Below, piece after piece: positions 34,127-42,893 of a DNA stretch of 64,000 nucleotides (within the stretch, counting starts at the first letter, position 1; each line of letters starts with the position of its first letter). The notes under the pieces are model-generated. The model was not told where the DNA came from. It did no database searches and worked only from the letters and a program-made list of their open reading frames with translations. The position numbers and the translations under genes are program-made. The DNA lies in contig NZ_SNYN01000005.1 in assembly GCF_004363075.1 (NCBI RefSeq), forward strand, positions 123,696-187,695, in the 5' to 3' direction. Source of the DNA: Actinorugispora endophytica (GTDB lineage Bacteria; Actinomycetota; Actinomycetes; Streptosporangiales; Streptosporangiaceae).

Positions 34127-36160
34127 TCAGATGTGGTCGCGGGGCAGGCTCTCGTTCCACTCGCGGGAGAACACCCGCCGGGCGCCCTCGTAGCCGTCGA
34201 TCGTCGCGTGCAGCAGGAAGTCGGTCTCGGTCGAGGTCAGCACGGTCCGGGTGACGGTCCGCGCCTCCCAGTCGCCGCGGCCGAACCCCATCGTCCACGT
34301 CGACTCGCCGCGCACCGACCCGAAGTCGTCGGCCACGGAGTCGTAGCGCTCGTAGGCGCGGCGGCTCACGTCGAGGCCGATCGCGTCGTAGCGCACCCGC
34401 CCGGTGTCCTTGACGATCTCCAGCGCCGAGTCGTACCCCACGAGGTCGCGGGAGACCGTCCAGCGCTGCTCCGCCGGGGTGAGCCGGGTGGTCGTGATCG
34501 GCGGCGCGCCCTCGGGCTCGCCGAACGGCCGCCCGTCGGCCTCGTCGGCCTCGTCGGACGCGGAGACCGGGCGCACCGGCAGCGTCAGGGCGCTGGAGCC
34601 CGAGTACACGCTCAGCAGCGCGGGCCTGGGCGGCGGCCAGGCGAGCGGCCAGTAGGAGGTCGACAGAGAGAGCCGGACCCTGTGGCCGGGCGGGAACGCC
34701 TGCGCCACGCCGTTGAGCTGCACGGTGGCCTGGTAGCGCCGCCCCGGCACCAGCGGCTCCGGCTCGTCCTGGCCGTCCCTCCGGGTGAGGTTCAGCAGGC
34801 CGTAGGAGACCCGCGTGGCGCTGCCGTCGGGGGCCACGTCGGACAGCCGCGCCGCGACCATCGCCACGGGCTCGCTCACCGCGAGGTCGAGCCGCACCGT
34901 CGGCGCGCCGAGGATCTCCAGCCGCTCGTAGAGCACCTCGCTGTCGAACACCAGCGAGCCGCCGTCCTCCTCCCGCTGGTCGTAGGGGAGGTCGGGCGGC
35001 GCGTTGTACGAGGCCCACTTCCCGGCGAACTGCCCGACGGACAGCGGGGACCGCACGGTCATCTCCGCCTCGGCCACCTCCGTGCCCGGCGCCTCGATCC
35101 GGTGCGGGGACAGCGGGGAGGTCATCGGCTCGACGCGCGGGGACGGCCAGTCCGGCTCGCCCACCCAGCGGCCGGGCCGCTCCTCGTAGGAGGTCGAGGG
35201 CGGCACGCTCTCCTGCATCCAGGCCCGCAGCACGGGGCCGTCCATCACGCCGTTGTCGACGTCCTTGAGCCAGTGGTCCCACCAGCGCACGACCTCCTGG
35301 AGGTAGCCGATGGCCGGTCCCGGCTCGCCCAGGTGCGGGAACTTGTGCGACCACGGGCCGATCAGCCCCTTGCGCGGCACGTCCAGGTTCTCCAGCAGGC
35401 GCGTCACCGCGTTGGAGTACCCGTCGGCCCAGCCGCTGGAGGCCAGCACGGGGCACCGCACGGCCCCGTAGTCCTCGCACACCGACGCGTGCCGCCAGTA
35501 GGCGTCGCGCCGCTGGTGGCGCAGCCACTCCAGGGCCCACGGGCGGGCGCCCTCCAGGCGCTCGAGCCACATCTCCCGCCACCGCTCGCCGACCAGGGCC
35601 GGGTCCGGGGGGCAGGTGGCGTAGGCGAACATCGTGCCCGCCTCGGCGAGGTTGTCCGACAGCAGGCAGCCGCCCATGTAGTGCATGTCGTCGGCGTAGC
35701 GGTCGTCGGTGAACGACGAGATGACGATCGCCCGCAGGCTCGGCGGTCGGCGGGCCGCGACCTGGAGCGCGCTGAAGGCGCCCCAGGAGATGCCCATCAT
35801 CCCCGTCCGGCCGCTGCACCACGGCTGTCCGGCGATCCACGCCAGGACGTCCTCGGCGTCGCGCTGCTCCCGCTCCAGGTACTCGTCGGCGAGCACGCCC
35901 TCGGACTCCCCGGTGCCGCGCAGGTCGACGCGCACGCACGCGTAGCCGTGCCCGGCGATGTAGGGGTGGTGGACGGAGTCGCGGACGGAGGAGAGGTCGC
36001 GCTTGCGGTAGGGGATGTACTCCAGTACCGCGGGGACGGGGTCCTGGTCCGACGACGTCGGCCGCCAGATACGGGCCGACAGGCGGATCCCGTCGGAGAC
36101 GGGGATCCAGACGTGCTCCTCCTCCTTGACGTCGTGGGGGAGGGCGGTGACGGTGCGCAT
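34127..36160 (-). CDS. CocE/NonD-family alpha/beta hydrolase (X-Pro dipeptidyl-peptidase type)
   Basis: A 677-residue intracellular hydrolase; no signal peptide is seen. The alpha/beta-hydrolase core (residues ~20-310) has oxyanion-side EYIPYRKRD, nucleophile Ser in MMGISWGAFS near 142, Asp in SSGWADGYSN near 265 and His in GPWSHKF near 295. The C-terminal half is the jelly-roll X-Pro DPP domain (PVSDGIRL-type N-terminus and LSLSTSYWPLAWPP near 505). Such enzymes cleave peptides or acyl esters. It lies 42 bp downstream of an ATP-grasp gene and is read from the same promoter. Confidence 0.87.
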   Translation of the reverse strand: MRTVTALPHDVKEEEHVWIPVSDGIRLSARIWRPTSSDQDPVPAVLEYIPYRKRDLSSVRDSVHHPYIAGHGYACVRVDLRGTGESEGVLADEYLEREQRDAEDVLAWIAGQPWCSGRTGMMGISWGAFSALQVAARRPPSLRAIVISSFTDDRYADDMHYMGGCLLSDNLAEAGTMFAYATCPPDPALVGERWREMWLERLEGARPWALEWLRHQRRDAYWRHASVCEDYGAVRCPVLASSGWADGYSNAVTRLLENLDVPRKGLIGPWSHKFPHLGEPGPAIGYLQEVVRWWDHWLKDVDNGVMDGPVLRAWMQESVPPSTSYEERPGRWVGEPDWPSPRVEPMTSPLSPHRIEAPGTEVAEAEMTVRSPLSVGQFAGKWASYNAPPDLPYDQREEDGGSLVFDSEVLYERLEILGAPTVRLDLAVSEPVAMVAARLSDVAPDGSATRVSYGLLNLTRRDGQDEPEPLVPGRRYQATVQLNGVAQAFPPGHRVRLSLSTSYWPLAWPPPRPALLSVYSGSSALTLPVRPVSASDEADEADGRPFGEPEGAPPITTTRLTPAEQRWTVSRDLVGYDSALEIVKDTGRVRYDAIGLDVSRRAYERYDSVADDFGSVRGESTWTMGFGRGDWEARTVTRTVLTSTETDFLLHATIDGYEGARRVFSREWNESLPRDHI

Positions 36161-36202
36161 ACGGGGGCGTCCTCCTTTCGCGGTGGGGAACCGGTGGCCG
36201 GG

Positions 36203-37474
36203 TCAGTCCTCGAACTCGAAGCGCATGGACTCCACGCAGCGGTCGTACTTCTCGCACATCTCCGCCTCGCTGTCCGCGCCGACGAAGACGTGGGCGAGCT
36301 CGTAGCTGTAGCTGTCCTGACCGGGCAGGTCGGAGAGCCGCTGGCCCTCCTCGGGCACCAGGTCGATCTTCACGCCGGGGATCTCCCGCTCCAGGCGCTC
36401 GATCTCCCCGGCCGTCGGCACGCGCCGCACCACGCCGTCGGCGAAGCGCCGGTGGTACCACTTCGCGGCCACGTCGTACGGCCCCTTCTGGTCGGGGAGC
36501 CGGGGGTCGCGGCCGAGCGCCAGGCTGATCATGCAGTGGTGGTTGGACACCCCGTCCACGTACTCGAACAGCTCGGCGTGCGACTGCGAGTGCCGCGGGT
36601 TGATCTCCAGCAGGTTGACCGCGTCGGTCTCGGGGTCGTAGAAGAACTCGATGCTGAACGTCGCCGACTCCATGCCGATCTGCGTGATCACCCGTCTGGA
36701 GACGTCCTCGAACCGCCGGACCACCGACTCGGGCAGGCTCGACGGGTACTGGTGGCGCAGGAAGGCCGGGCTGTCCCGGTAGTTGACGGAGTCCAGGGCC
36801 CCGTACACGGTGACCTCGCCCTTGTGCACGTAGCCCTCGACCGCGGCCTGCACGCCGGAGAGCGCCTCCTCGGCCAGGCACGCCTGTCCGCCCGCGGCGG
36901 CGACCTCGGGCGGGAGGACGAGCCGGTCGAGGATGTACTCGAACGGCTTGCCGAGGCGGGAGGCGCCCTCGCGGATCTCGGCCACCGCGTCGTGGAACTC
37001 CCCCTCGTCCGCGGCGTGGAAGGCGAGCTCCGACGAGACCGACTTCACCGGCTTGAGCCACATCGGGAACCGCAGCCCCTCGGGGACGCCCGGCTCACCG
37101 TCGAGGTCCACGACCGCGAACCTCGGGAGCTCGTCGATCACCTTCCGCTGCTCCAGGCGGCTCCAGTACTTGTGCTCGCACTTGACCACCGACTCCAGGC
37201 TCGTGCCGGGCAGCCCGTAGCGCTCGCGCAGGATCGGCATGATCGTGCTCACCGGGAAGTCCCAGTAGCCGACGATGGCGTCGATGGTCCCGTCGAAAGC
37301 GTCCAGCTCGGTCTGCGCCTTCTCGATCAGGTCGGCGATGGGGATCTCGCCGTGCTGGAGCTCGTCGATCCCCAGCAGGGGGTGGAACCGGTACTCCTCC
37401 ACGTTCGGCACGTCCCACAGCGTGTCCAGGTTCGTCTCGTCCATGCCCAACACGAAGATGTTCTTCTGACCCAC
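36203..37474 (-). CDS. ATP-grasp ligase-family protein
   Basis: GTG at 37474 follows GGAGG by 5 bp and gives 423 residues. The fold is recognisable from the nucleotide-binding lysine in MWLKPVKSVSS (near 135), acidic metal ligands in TFSIEFFYDPETDAVNLLEINPR (given in parts: SIEFFYD ... LLEINPRHSQS, near 265-285) and HKYW near 100. ATP-grasp enzymes join an acyl-phosphate to an amine or thiol; the substrate is unknown. Its partner gene encodes a CocE/X-Pro-peptidase-like hydrolase, suggesting a linked make-and-break of a peptide or amide. No carrier-protein gene is near. Confidence 0.8.
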   Translation of the reverse strand: MGQKNIFVLGMDETNLDTLWDVPNVEEYRFHPLLGIDELQHGEIPIADLIEKAQTELDAFDGTIDAIVGYWDFPVSTIMPILRERYGLPGTSLESVVKCEHKYWSRLEQRKVIDELPRFAVVDLDGEPGVPEGLRFPMWLKPVKSVSSELAFHAADEGEFHDAVAEIREGASRLGKPFEYILDRLVLPPEVAAAGGQACLAEEALSGVQAAVEGYVHKGEVTVYGALDSVNYRDSPAFLRHQYPSSLPESVVRRFEDVSRRVITQIGMESATFSIEFFYDPETDAVNLLEINPRHSQSHAELFEYVDGVSNHHCMISLALGRDPRLPDQKGPYDVAAKWYHRRFADGVVRRVPTAGEIERLEREIPGVKIDLVPEEGQRLSDLPGQDSYSYELAHVFVGADSEAEMCEKYDRCVESMRFEFED

Positions 37475-37561
37475 TGTTCCTCCGTCGTCTCGGCTCCGAG
37501 GGCGACTACCCGAGCGACCGACGGGAAACATCCGGCAATGGGATCCCCAAGCTTTCCCATC

Positions 37562-37617
37562 GATCGTGACCTTTCCGGGGCCTCGGTCACCTTTGAGACC
37601 CCGGAAAGGTCAAGATC
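37562..37617. repeat. Palindromic intergenic repeat, copy E
   Basis: GATCGTGACCTTTCCGGGG pairs with CCCCGGAAAGGTCAAGATC except at one base. The loop (CGGTCACCTTT) differs from all other copies. It is the only copy in a divergent promoter region, which argues against a pure terminator role. Confidence 0.8.
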
Positions 37618-37639
37618 GGCGGGAGGAACGTCGTGGAAA

Positions 37640-37650
37640 TGAAACGTTCA
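37640..37650. promoter_or_regulatory. LacI-type operator, weaker upstream copy
   Basis: TGAAACGTTCA shares ten bases with the perfect palindrome at 38031-38042 and lacks one T. Two operators about 390 bp apart would allow looping, as known for LacI/GalR repressors. Confidence 0.35.
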
Positions 37651-38030
37651 ACTGGCGTGATCGGCCGTGTCGAACAGGTGACGAAGGCGCGGAAGCGGCG
37701 GGAGCCGACCCCTTTCCAACTGCGGTTCGACGTCACTCCCCGTCAACCCTGGGGGCATCTACCACATTTTTTCAGCTGTCTGTCCAAGGGTGGTGTACGT
37801 GGTGGATCGCACATCGCCCACGCCTCCCCTTGTGGGTGCGCCGACGGAAGCGAAAAGAGCGCCGATTTTCCTCGTTTCACCCTTCTGAACTGCGCATTCA
37901 TTGAGTGGATGATGGGTGGCCGGCGGCTTCCGGTGGGCATTCCACGCGTGTACGCAGGGTGACACGCTGGGAAAATTGGCCGGAAGTGGCCACATCATTG
38001 CTCGAGTTATTTCGTGATCAGTAATCTCGC

Positions 38031-38042
38031 TGAAACGTTTCA
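38031..38042. promoter_or_regulatory. LacI/GalR-family operator TGAAACGTTTCA
   Basis: A perfect 12-bp palindrome with the central CG typical of LacI-family operators, 131 bp ahead of the glycosidase start. It suggests repression lifted by a sugar; no LacI-type gene is encoded nearby. Confidence 0.6.
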
Positions 38043-38172
38043 ATTTACCAACGAGGTCCACGGGGCCCCGGACGGCCGGTCCGGCCGGCCCGCGTGACCC
38101 CCGCCCCCCGCACCCCTCCCCCTTTGCTCTTTGCGTCGCCGACGTCACCTTCGGCGACCGGTAAGGAAAAGC

Positions 38173-41157
38173 ATGCGCGACCCCCACGGTGAAGCCCCCA
38201 GCCAACCGCTCTTCCAGCCCTCCCGGCGGCTGTTCCTCGGGATGGGCGCCGCCACGGGCGCCGCCGTCGCCCTCCAGCCCGTCCTCGGCGCGGCCCCCGC
38301 CCTGGCGGGGAGCGGCGACATCGTCGACGGCTTCGCCGCCCCCGCCCGCGCCGCGCAGGCGAAGTTCCGCTGGTGGTGGCCCCACGGCTTCGTCGACACC
38401 GCCGAGATCGAGCGCGAGATCGACCAGGTCGCCGACGCCGGGTTCGGCGGGCTCGAGGTCGCCGACGTCCACCACAGCGTCACCGAGGACCTCGACCCGG
38501 AGAACACCGGCTGGGGCACCCCCGCCTGGGTGGGCGCGCTGGAGGCGGCGCTGACCCGCGCGGAGAAGCGCGGCGTCATCCTCGACATCACCATCGGCCC
38601 GGCCTGGCCCGCCGCCGTCCCCACGGTCACGCCCCAGGACAAGGCCGCCATGCGCGAGCTCGCCCACGGCCTGGCGTTCGTCTCCGGAGGCGAGGAGTTC
38701 TCGGCGGCGGTGCCCGAACCGGTCGTCGAGCCCGCCGAGGGCGTCACCGAGCGCACGCTGACGGCCGTCCAGGTCGCCCGCCTGGCCGACGGCGCGTCGA
38801 CCACGAAGGCGCCCTACGCGCTCGTCGCCGACACCGTCGAGGAGGTCACCGACCGCGTCGAGGACGACCACCTCACCTGGACCCCGCCCGACGAGGGCAC
38901 CTGGGCGGTCATCTCCTACTGGGAGCGCGGCTCCGGCCAGCGGCCCGAACGGGGCCCGCACAGCAGCCCCCTGTCCTACGTGGTCGACCACTTCGGCGCG
39001 GCCGGGACGAAGGCGGTCACCGACTTCTGGGAGGAGGCCATCCTCAACAAGCGCGTCCGCAAGCTCCTCAAGGGCAAGGCGGGCGGGGCGCTCTTCGAGG
39101 ACTCCATCGAGATGGAGACCGAGGCCACCCTGTGGACGCCGAGCATGCGCGAGGACTTCGAGCGGTACACCGGGTACGCCCTCATGCCCTACCTGCCGCT
39201 GGCCGTGCGGCACGACGAGGACAGGGTGTTCTCCTTCGACTCGGTGACCGACCGCAGGCTCACCGACGACTACAACGAGGTCCTCAGCGAGCTCTACATC
39301 GAGCACCACCTCAAGCCGCTGAAGAAGTGGGCCGCCAAGCTGGGGCTCCAGTACCGCATCCAGCCCTACGGGCTCCAGACCGACGCGGTCTCCAAGGCCG
39401 CCCTGGTCGACATCCCCGAGGGGGAGTCGCTCGGCTTCAAGAACCTCGACGACTTCCGGTCCCTGGCGGGCGGCCGCGACCTGGGCGGCAACACGGTCCT
39501 GTCCAGCGAGGCGGGCGCCGTCAACGGCGGCTCCTACAGCACCACCTGGGCGCGGACCGTCCGCACGATCTCGCGGGAGTACGCGGCCGGTGTGAACCAG
39601 GCCGTCCTGCACGGGTTCTCCTACGCCGACGCCCCGGGCGCGCAGTGGCCCGGGTTCGCCGCCTTCACCCCCTACAGCGGGGGGATCGGCTACAGCGAGT
39701 CCTGGGGGCCGCGCCTCCCCTCCTGGCGCCACGCCGCCGACGTGTCCGGCTTCCTCGCCCGCGCCCAGTTCCTGCTCCGCTCCGGCACCTCCACGGCGGA
39801 CGTCGCCTTCCTGCGGCAGAAGGGGTACGCCGGCTCGGGGTTCGGCGCCGCCTACTTCAGCAAGGACGGCGTCCGCGCCGGATGGACCCACCAGTTCGTC
39901 AGCCCCCGGCTGCTGGAGCTGACCGACCCGAAGGTGAAGAAGAAGCGGCTCGCCCCCGACGGCCCGGCCTACCGCCTGCTCGTCTTCGAGGGCGACGCGT
40001 TCAGCGGCCGCGTGCCCACCCTGCCGCTGGAGACCGCGCGCCGCCTGCTGGACTACGCCCGCGACGGGCTCCCGATCATCGTCGTCGGCGACTGGAGCGT
40101 CCCCGAGTCGCCCGGCGTCGACCAGGGCGACAGCGCCGAGCTCGCCGAGGTCGTCGCGGACCTGCTCGCGCAGCCCGGCGTGCACCGGGCCCCGGACCGC
40201 GAGGGCATCGCCGCGGGGATCGACGCGCTGGGCGTGAGCCCCGCCGTCACCTACGCGAAGGCGTCCCCGCTGCTGCACGCCAAGCGCCGCGACAAGAAGG
40301 CGGAGCTGTACTACTTCGCGAACAGCTCCGACACCGAGACCGTCGACCACGAGGTGACGATCTCCACCGACGTGAAGAAGGCGTACCCCTACTCCCTGGA
40401 CCTGTGGACCGGCGACATCGAGCCCGTCGCCGTGCACACCGCGGAGGAGGGGAAGGTCACGGTGCGGGTCCGGCTCGCCCCCGGCGCCGCGACGGCGATC
40501 GCCCTGGCCGACCGCAAATGGGTGCGGAACGGCCACCCCAAGAACGCCCGGGTGAGCGCCACCGACGCCGACACCGTCCTCGTCGCGGACCAGGGGCACG
40601 TGGTGCGGGCCGCCAAGGCCGGCACCTACACGACCACCTACGACGACGGCGGCACGGTCAGCACCGAGATCGCCGAGGTCGCCGAGCCCGTCGAGCTCAC
40701 CGGCTGGACGCTGGAGGTGGAGGACTGGCGGCCGGGCGCGTCGACCACCGAGACCGACATCAGCAGTGTCGAGCTGTCCCTCGACGCGCTGAAGCCCTGG
40801 ACCGAGCTGCCGGACCTGGCCGACGTCTCGGGCCTGGGCCGCTACACCGCCACGGTCGACCTCGGCGAGGGGTGGACGGGCGGCTTCGGCGCCTACCTGG
40901 AGCTGGGGCAGGTGACCGACAGTTTCCGGGTGACGGTCAACGGAGAGGCGCTGCCCCCGGTCGACCAGCTCGCCCGGCGCGTCGACGTCGGCCCGTACCT
41001 GAGGAAGGGGAAGAACACCGTCGAGGTCGAGGTCGCCACGACCCTGATCAACCGCATGCGGGTCTTCCGCCCCGACGTCTACGGCAGCGCCCGCCGCCAG
41101 GAGTGCGGCCTGATGGGCCCGGTCCGCCTGGTCCCCTACGGCCAGGCCGGGCTGTAG
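38173..41157 (+). CDS. Secreted glycoside hydrolase, GH106-like (alpha-L-rhamnosidase type)
   Basis: A 994-residue secreted enzyme. The N-terminus carries a Tat-type signal (SRRLFLGMGAATGAAVAL) and an Ala-x-Ala cleavage region. The mature protein begins with FRWWWPHGFVD and GFGGLEVADVHH, hallmarks of the GH106 family, which cleaves terminal rhamnose from plant glycans by inversion; a galactose-binding-like segment occupies residues ~860-960 (VTVNGEALPPVD). ATG at 38173 follows AAGGA. The gene is monocistronic, preceded by LacI-type operators and followed by a strong terminator, the pattern of an inducible plant-polysaccharide enzyme. Confidence 0.75.
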   Translation: MRDPHGEAPSQPLFQPSRRLFLGMGAATGAAVALQPVLGAAPALAGSGDIVDGFAAPARAAQAKFRWWWPHGFVDTAEIEREIDQVADAGFGGLEVADVHHSVTEDLDPENTGWGTPAWVGALEAALTRAEKRGVILDITIGPAWPAAVPTVTPQDKAAMRELAHGLAFVSGGEEFSAAVPEPVVEPAEGVTERTLTAVQVARLADGASTTKAPYALVADTVEEVTDRVEDDHLTWTPPDEGTWAVISYWERGSGQRPERGPHSSPLSYVVDHFGAAGTKAVTDFWEEAILNKRVRKLLKGKAGGALFEDSIEMETEATLWTPSMREDFERYTGYALMPYLPLAVRHDEDRVFSFDSVTDRRLTDDYNEVLSELYIEHHLKPLKKWAAKLGLQYRIQPYGLQTDAVSKAALVDIPEGESLGFKNLDDFRSLAGGRDLGGNTVLSSEAGAVNGGSYSTTWARTVRTISREYAAGVNQAVLHGFSYADAPGAQWPGFAAFTPYSGGIGYSESWGPRLPSWRHAADVSGFLARAQFLLRSGTSTADVAFLRQKGYAGSGFGAAYFSKDGVRAGWTHQFVSPRLLELTDPKVKKKRLAPDGPAYRLLVFEGDAFSGRVPTLPLETARRLLDYARDGLPIIVVGDWSVPESPGVDQGDSAELAEVVADLLAQPGVHRAPDREGIAAGIDALGVSPAVTYAKASPLLHAKRRDKKAELYYFANSSDTETVDHEVTISTDVKKAYPYSLDLWTGDIEPVAVHTAEEGKVTVRVRLAPGAATAIALADRKWVRNGHPKNARVSATDADTVLVADQGHVVRAAKAGTYTTTYDDGGTVSTEIAEVAEPVELTGWTLEVEDWRPGASTTETDISSVELSLDALKPWTELPDLADVSGLGRYTATVDLGEGWTGGFGAYLELGQVTDSFRVTVNGEALPPVDQLARRVDVGPYLRKGKNTVEVEVATTLINRMRVFRPDVYGSARRQECGLMGPVRLVPYGQAGL

Positions 41158-41170
41158 GCGCCCGACCGGT

Positions 41171-41209
41171 GACGGCGTGCCCCCTCCCGACGGGAGGGGG
41201 CACGCCGTC
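41171..41209. terminator. Strong bidirectional terminator
   Basis: Perfect 18-bp arms (41171-41188 and 41192-41209) around a 3-nt loop, 13 bp past the glycosidase stop and 18 bp from the stop of the convergent permease gene. Confidence 0.85.
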
Positions 41210-41227
41210 CGGCGTTCCGGGGGCGGG

Positions 41228-41959
41228 TCAGCGCAGGTAGCGGCGGCGGGTGACGACGAGGAGGTTGGCGGCGAGCGGGACGAGCACGCACGCCGCGGTG
41301 ACCGTCCAACCGACGGCGAGCGCCAGGGCCGGGTCCGGGTAGGCCGCGTCCGGGACGACGAGGCCGACGCTCAGGCGGTAGGCGAAGCACGTCGGGACCA
41401 CGTAGGAGAAGTCGGCGGCCATGAGCACGAGCGTCGCCACCGTCAGGCCGATCCCGAAGACGTTGACGACGACCACGTTGCGGCTCAGCAGGGTCAGGAG
41501 CGCGCAGACCAGCCCGGTGGTCAGGACGGTGACGGACACGAGCAGCCAGAACGCCGCGGACACCCGCGGGAGGTCGGCGCCGGGGTACTCGACCAGGAGG
41601 AAGACGAGCAGGCCGAGGTGGTCGACCGCGGCCATGGCGGTGACGAGGGCGCAGGAGACGAGGAACTTCGCCGTCCACAGCGCCGACTTGGGACGGCCGC
41701 TCGTGAGCCACTCGAAGTAGGTGCCGTTCCTGAACTCCGTGTGGAAGCACCCGGCGACGGTCGCGCACACGACGAGGGGCAGGACCAGCATGTACTGGTT
41801 GTGGAACGTGAAGTAGAAGCGCTCCGGACCGGGGGCGCCCCCGTTCGCGAAGTGGTTGGCGACGACCATCACGAGCGGGACGGTGTTCAGCGCGAGGACG
41901 GCCCAGACGAACCACTCCCGCTTCGTCTTGCGCAGCTCGTTGGCGAGCAGGGTCCTCAT
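41228..41959 (-). CDS. ABC-2 type transporter permease
   Basis: A 243-residue membrane protein with six hydrophobic segments and the opening MRTLLANELRKTKREWFVW usual for ABC-2 permeases of bacteriocin-immunity or lantibiotic-type exporters. It starts four bases inside the end of the ATPase gene (ATGA overlap). With the ATPase it forms a small exporter, and a divergently transcribed two-component system probably controls it. Confidence 0.82.
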   Translation of the reverse strand: MRTLLANELRKTKREWFVWAVLALNTVPLVMVVANHFANGGAPGPERFYFTFHNQYMLVLPLVVCATVAGCFHTEFRNGTYFEWLTSGRPKSALWTAKFLVSCALVTAMAAVDHLGLLVFLLVEYPGADLPRVSAAFWLLVSVTVLTTGLVCALLTLLSRNVVVVNVFGIGLTVATLVLMAADFSYVVPTCFAYRLSVGLVVPDAAYPDPALALAVGWTVTAACVLVPLAANLLVVTRRRYLR

Positions 41960-42630
41960 CCGTCTCCCTCCAGGATCTCCGCGTACAGGCCCTCCAGGTC
42001 GCGGCCCCGCACGTCGGCGGCCGTGAGCCGCCGGACGATCCGCCCGCGCCGCATGAACAGCAGGTGGTCGGCGAGCGAGGCGGTCTCGGTCAGGTTGTGG
42101 CTGGAGATGAGCATGCTGGTGCCGCGGTCGCGCTGCGCCGCGCGGACCAGCCCGCGGATGTCGCGGACGCCGATGGGGTCGAGGCCGTTCGTCGGCTCGT
42201 CGAGCAGGACCAGGCCGGGGGAGCCGAGGAGCGCCCGCGCGATCCCCAGGCGCTGGCGCATGCCGAGCGAGGTGCGGGAGAAGCGCAGCCCGCCGAACTC
42301 GGCGAGGCCGACCTCGGCCAGCAGGGCGGGGATCTCGTCCAGGGGGGTGCCCAGCGAGCGCGCGTGCAGTTCGAGGTTCTCCCGCAGGGTCAGGCTGCCG
42401 TAGAACGCGGGGTACTCGATGAGGCGGCCGATCCGGAGCCCGGCGGCCCGCTCGATGGTCCCGGTGTGGTCGTTGGCGTCCAGGACCGACTTCAGCAGGG
42501 TGGTCTTCCCCGAGCCGTTGGGGCCCAGGAGGCCGTAGACCTTCCCGGGTTCGACGCGCAGGTCGATCCCCCGGAGGGCCGCCTTGCGGCCGTACACCAT
42601 GGAGACGTCGCGGAGTTCGACCACGCTCAC
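41956..42630 (-). CDS. ABC transporter ATP-binding protein
   Basis: A compact 224-residue ATPase. Walker A GPNGSGKTT is near residue 35, signature-like FSRTSLGMRQRLGIA near 125, Walker B LVLLDEPTNGLD near 144 and switch His in SSHNL near 180. It lacks the C-terminal extension of the ATPase at 29393. Its GTG start faces a kinase gene across 263 bp. Exporters of this size often give immunity or handle peptides, but the substrate is unknown. Confidence 0.87.
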   Translation of the reverse strand: MSVVELRDVSMVYGRKAALRGIDLRVEPGKVYGLLGPNGSGKTTLLKSVLDANDHTGTIERAAGLRIGRLIEYPAFYGSLTLRENLELHARSLGTPLDEIPALLAEVGLAEFGGLRFSRTSLGMRQRLGIARALLGSPGLVLLDEPTNGLDPIGVRDIRGLVRAAQRDRGTSMLISSHNLTETASLADHLLFMRRGRIVRRLTAADVRGRDLEGLYAEILEGDG

Positions 42631-42893
42631 GCGATCACGGTCCGCGGGGCGGAGGGCGGGGTGGACAAGGAGGCTCCTGTCGTCGGGGAAGGGGCGGCCG
42701 GGGTGTTCCGGCGAACGGGGACAACGCTAGGAAGGAGCCGGTCCGGGCGGCAGTGTCCCCGGTACGGTCCGCGCGGACCTTCGGCCGGGGACGCGGGACC
42801 CGGGGCGACGGCGCCTGGACGCGGGTACCGGGGGCGCGTCCGGGGGTGCGCTCGGCGCCTGGCGGGGACTCCGGCCGTCGTACGGTGGGGCCC

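Larger units (their letters stand above)
37475..38172. other. 698-bp regulatory region between ATP-grasp and glycosidase genes
   Basis: No convincing gene, although a 109-codon frame (37633-37962) is open. It contains repeat copy E, two LacI-type operator matches (37640-37650 and 38031-38042) and a clearly AT-richer middle part with a T6 run near 37767, consistent with promoters for both divergent genes. Confidence 0.55.

Noticed and set aside
34133..37642. A 1169-codon open frame antisense to the CocE-type and ATP-grasp genes
   Set aside because: Low-complexity His/Arg/Gly-rich translation, no motif, and both minus-strand genes carry complete catalytic motifs; a shadow frame.
37633..37962. 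A 109-codon frame in the gap before the GH106-like gene
   Set aside because: It overlaps the first LacI-type operator, lacks a ribosome-binding site, and its composition is unlike its neighbours; treated as regulatory DNA.
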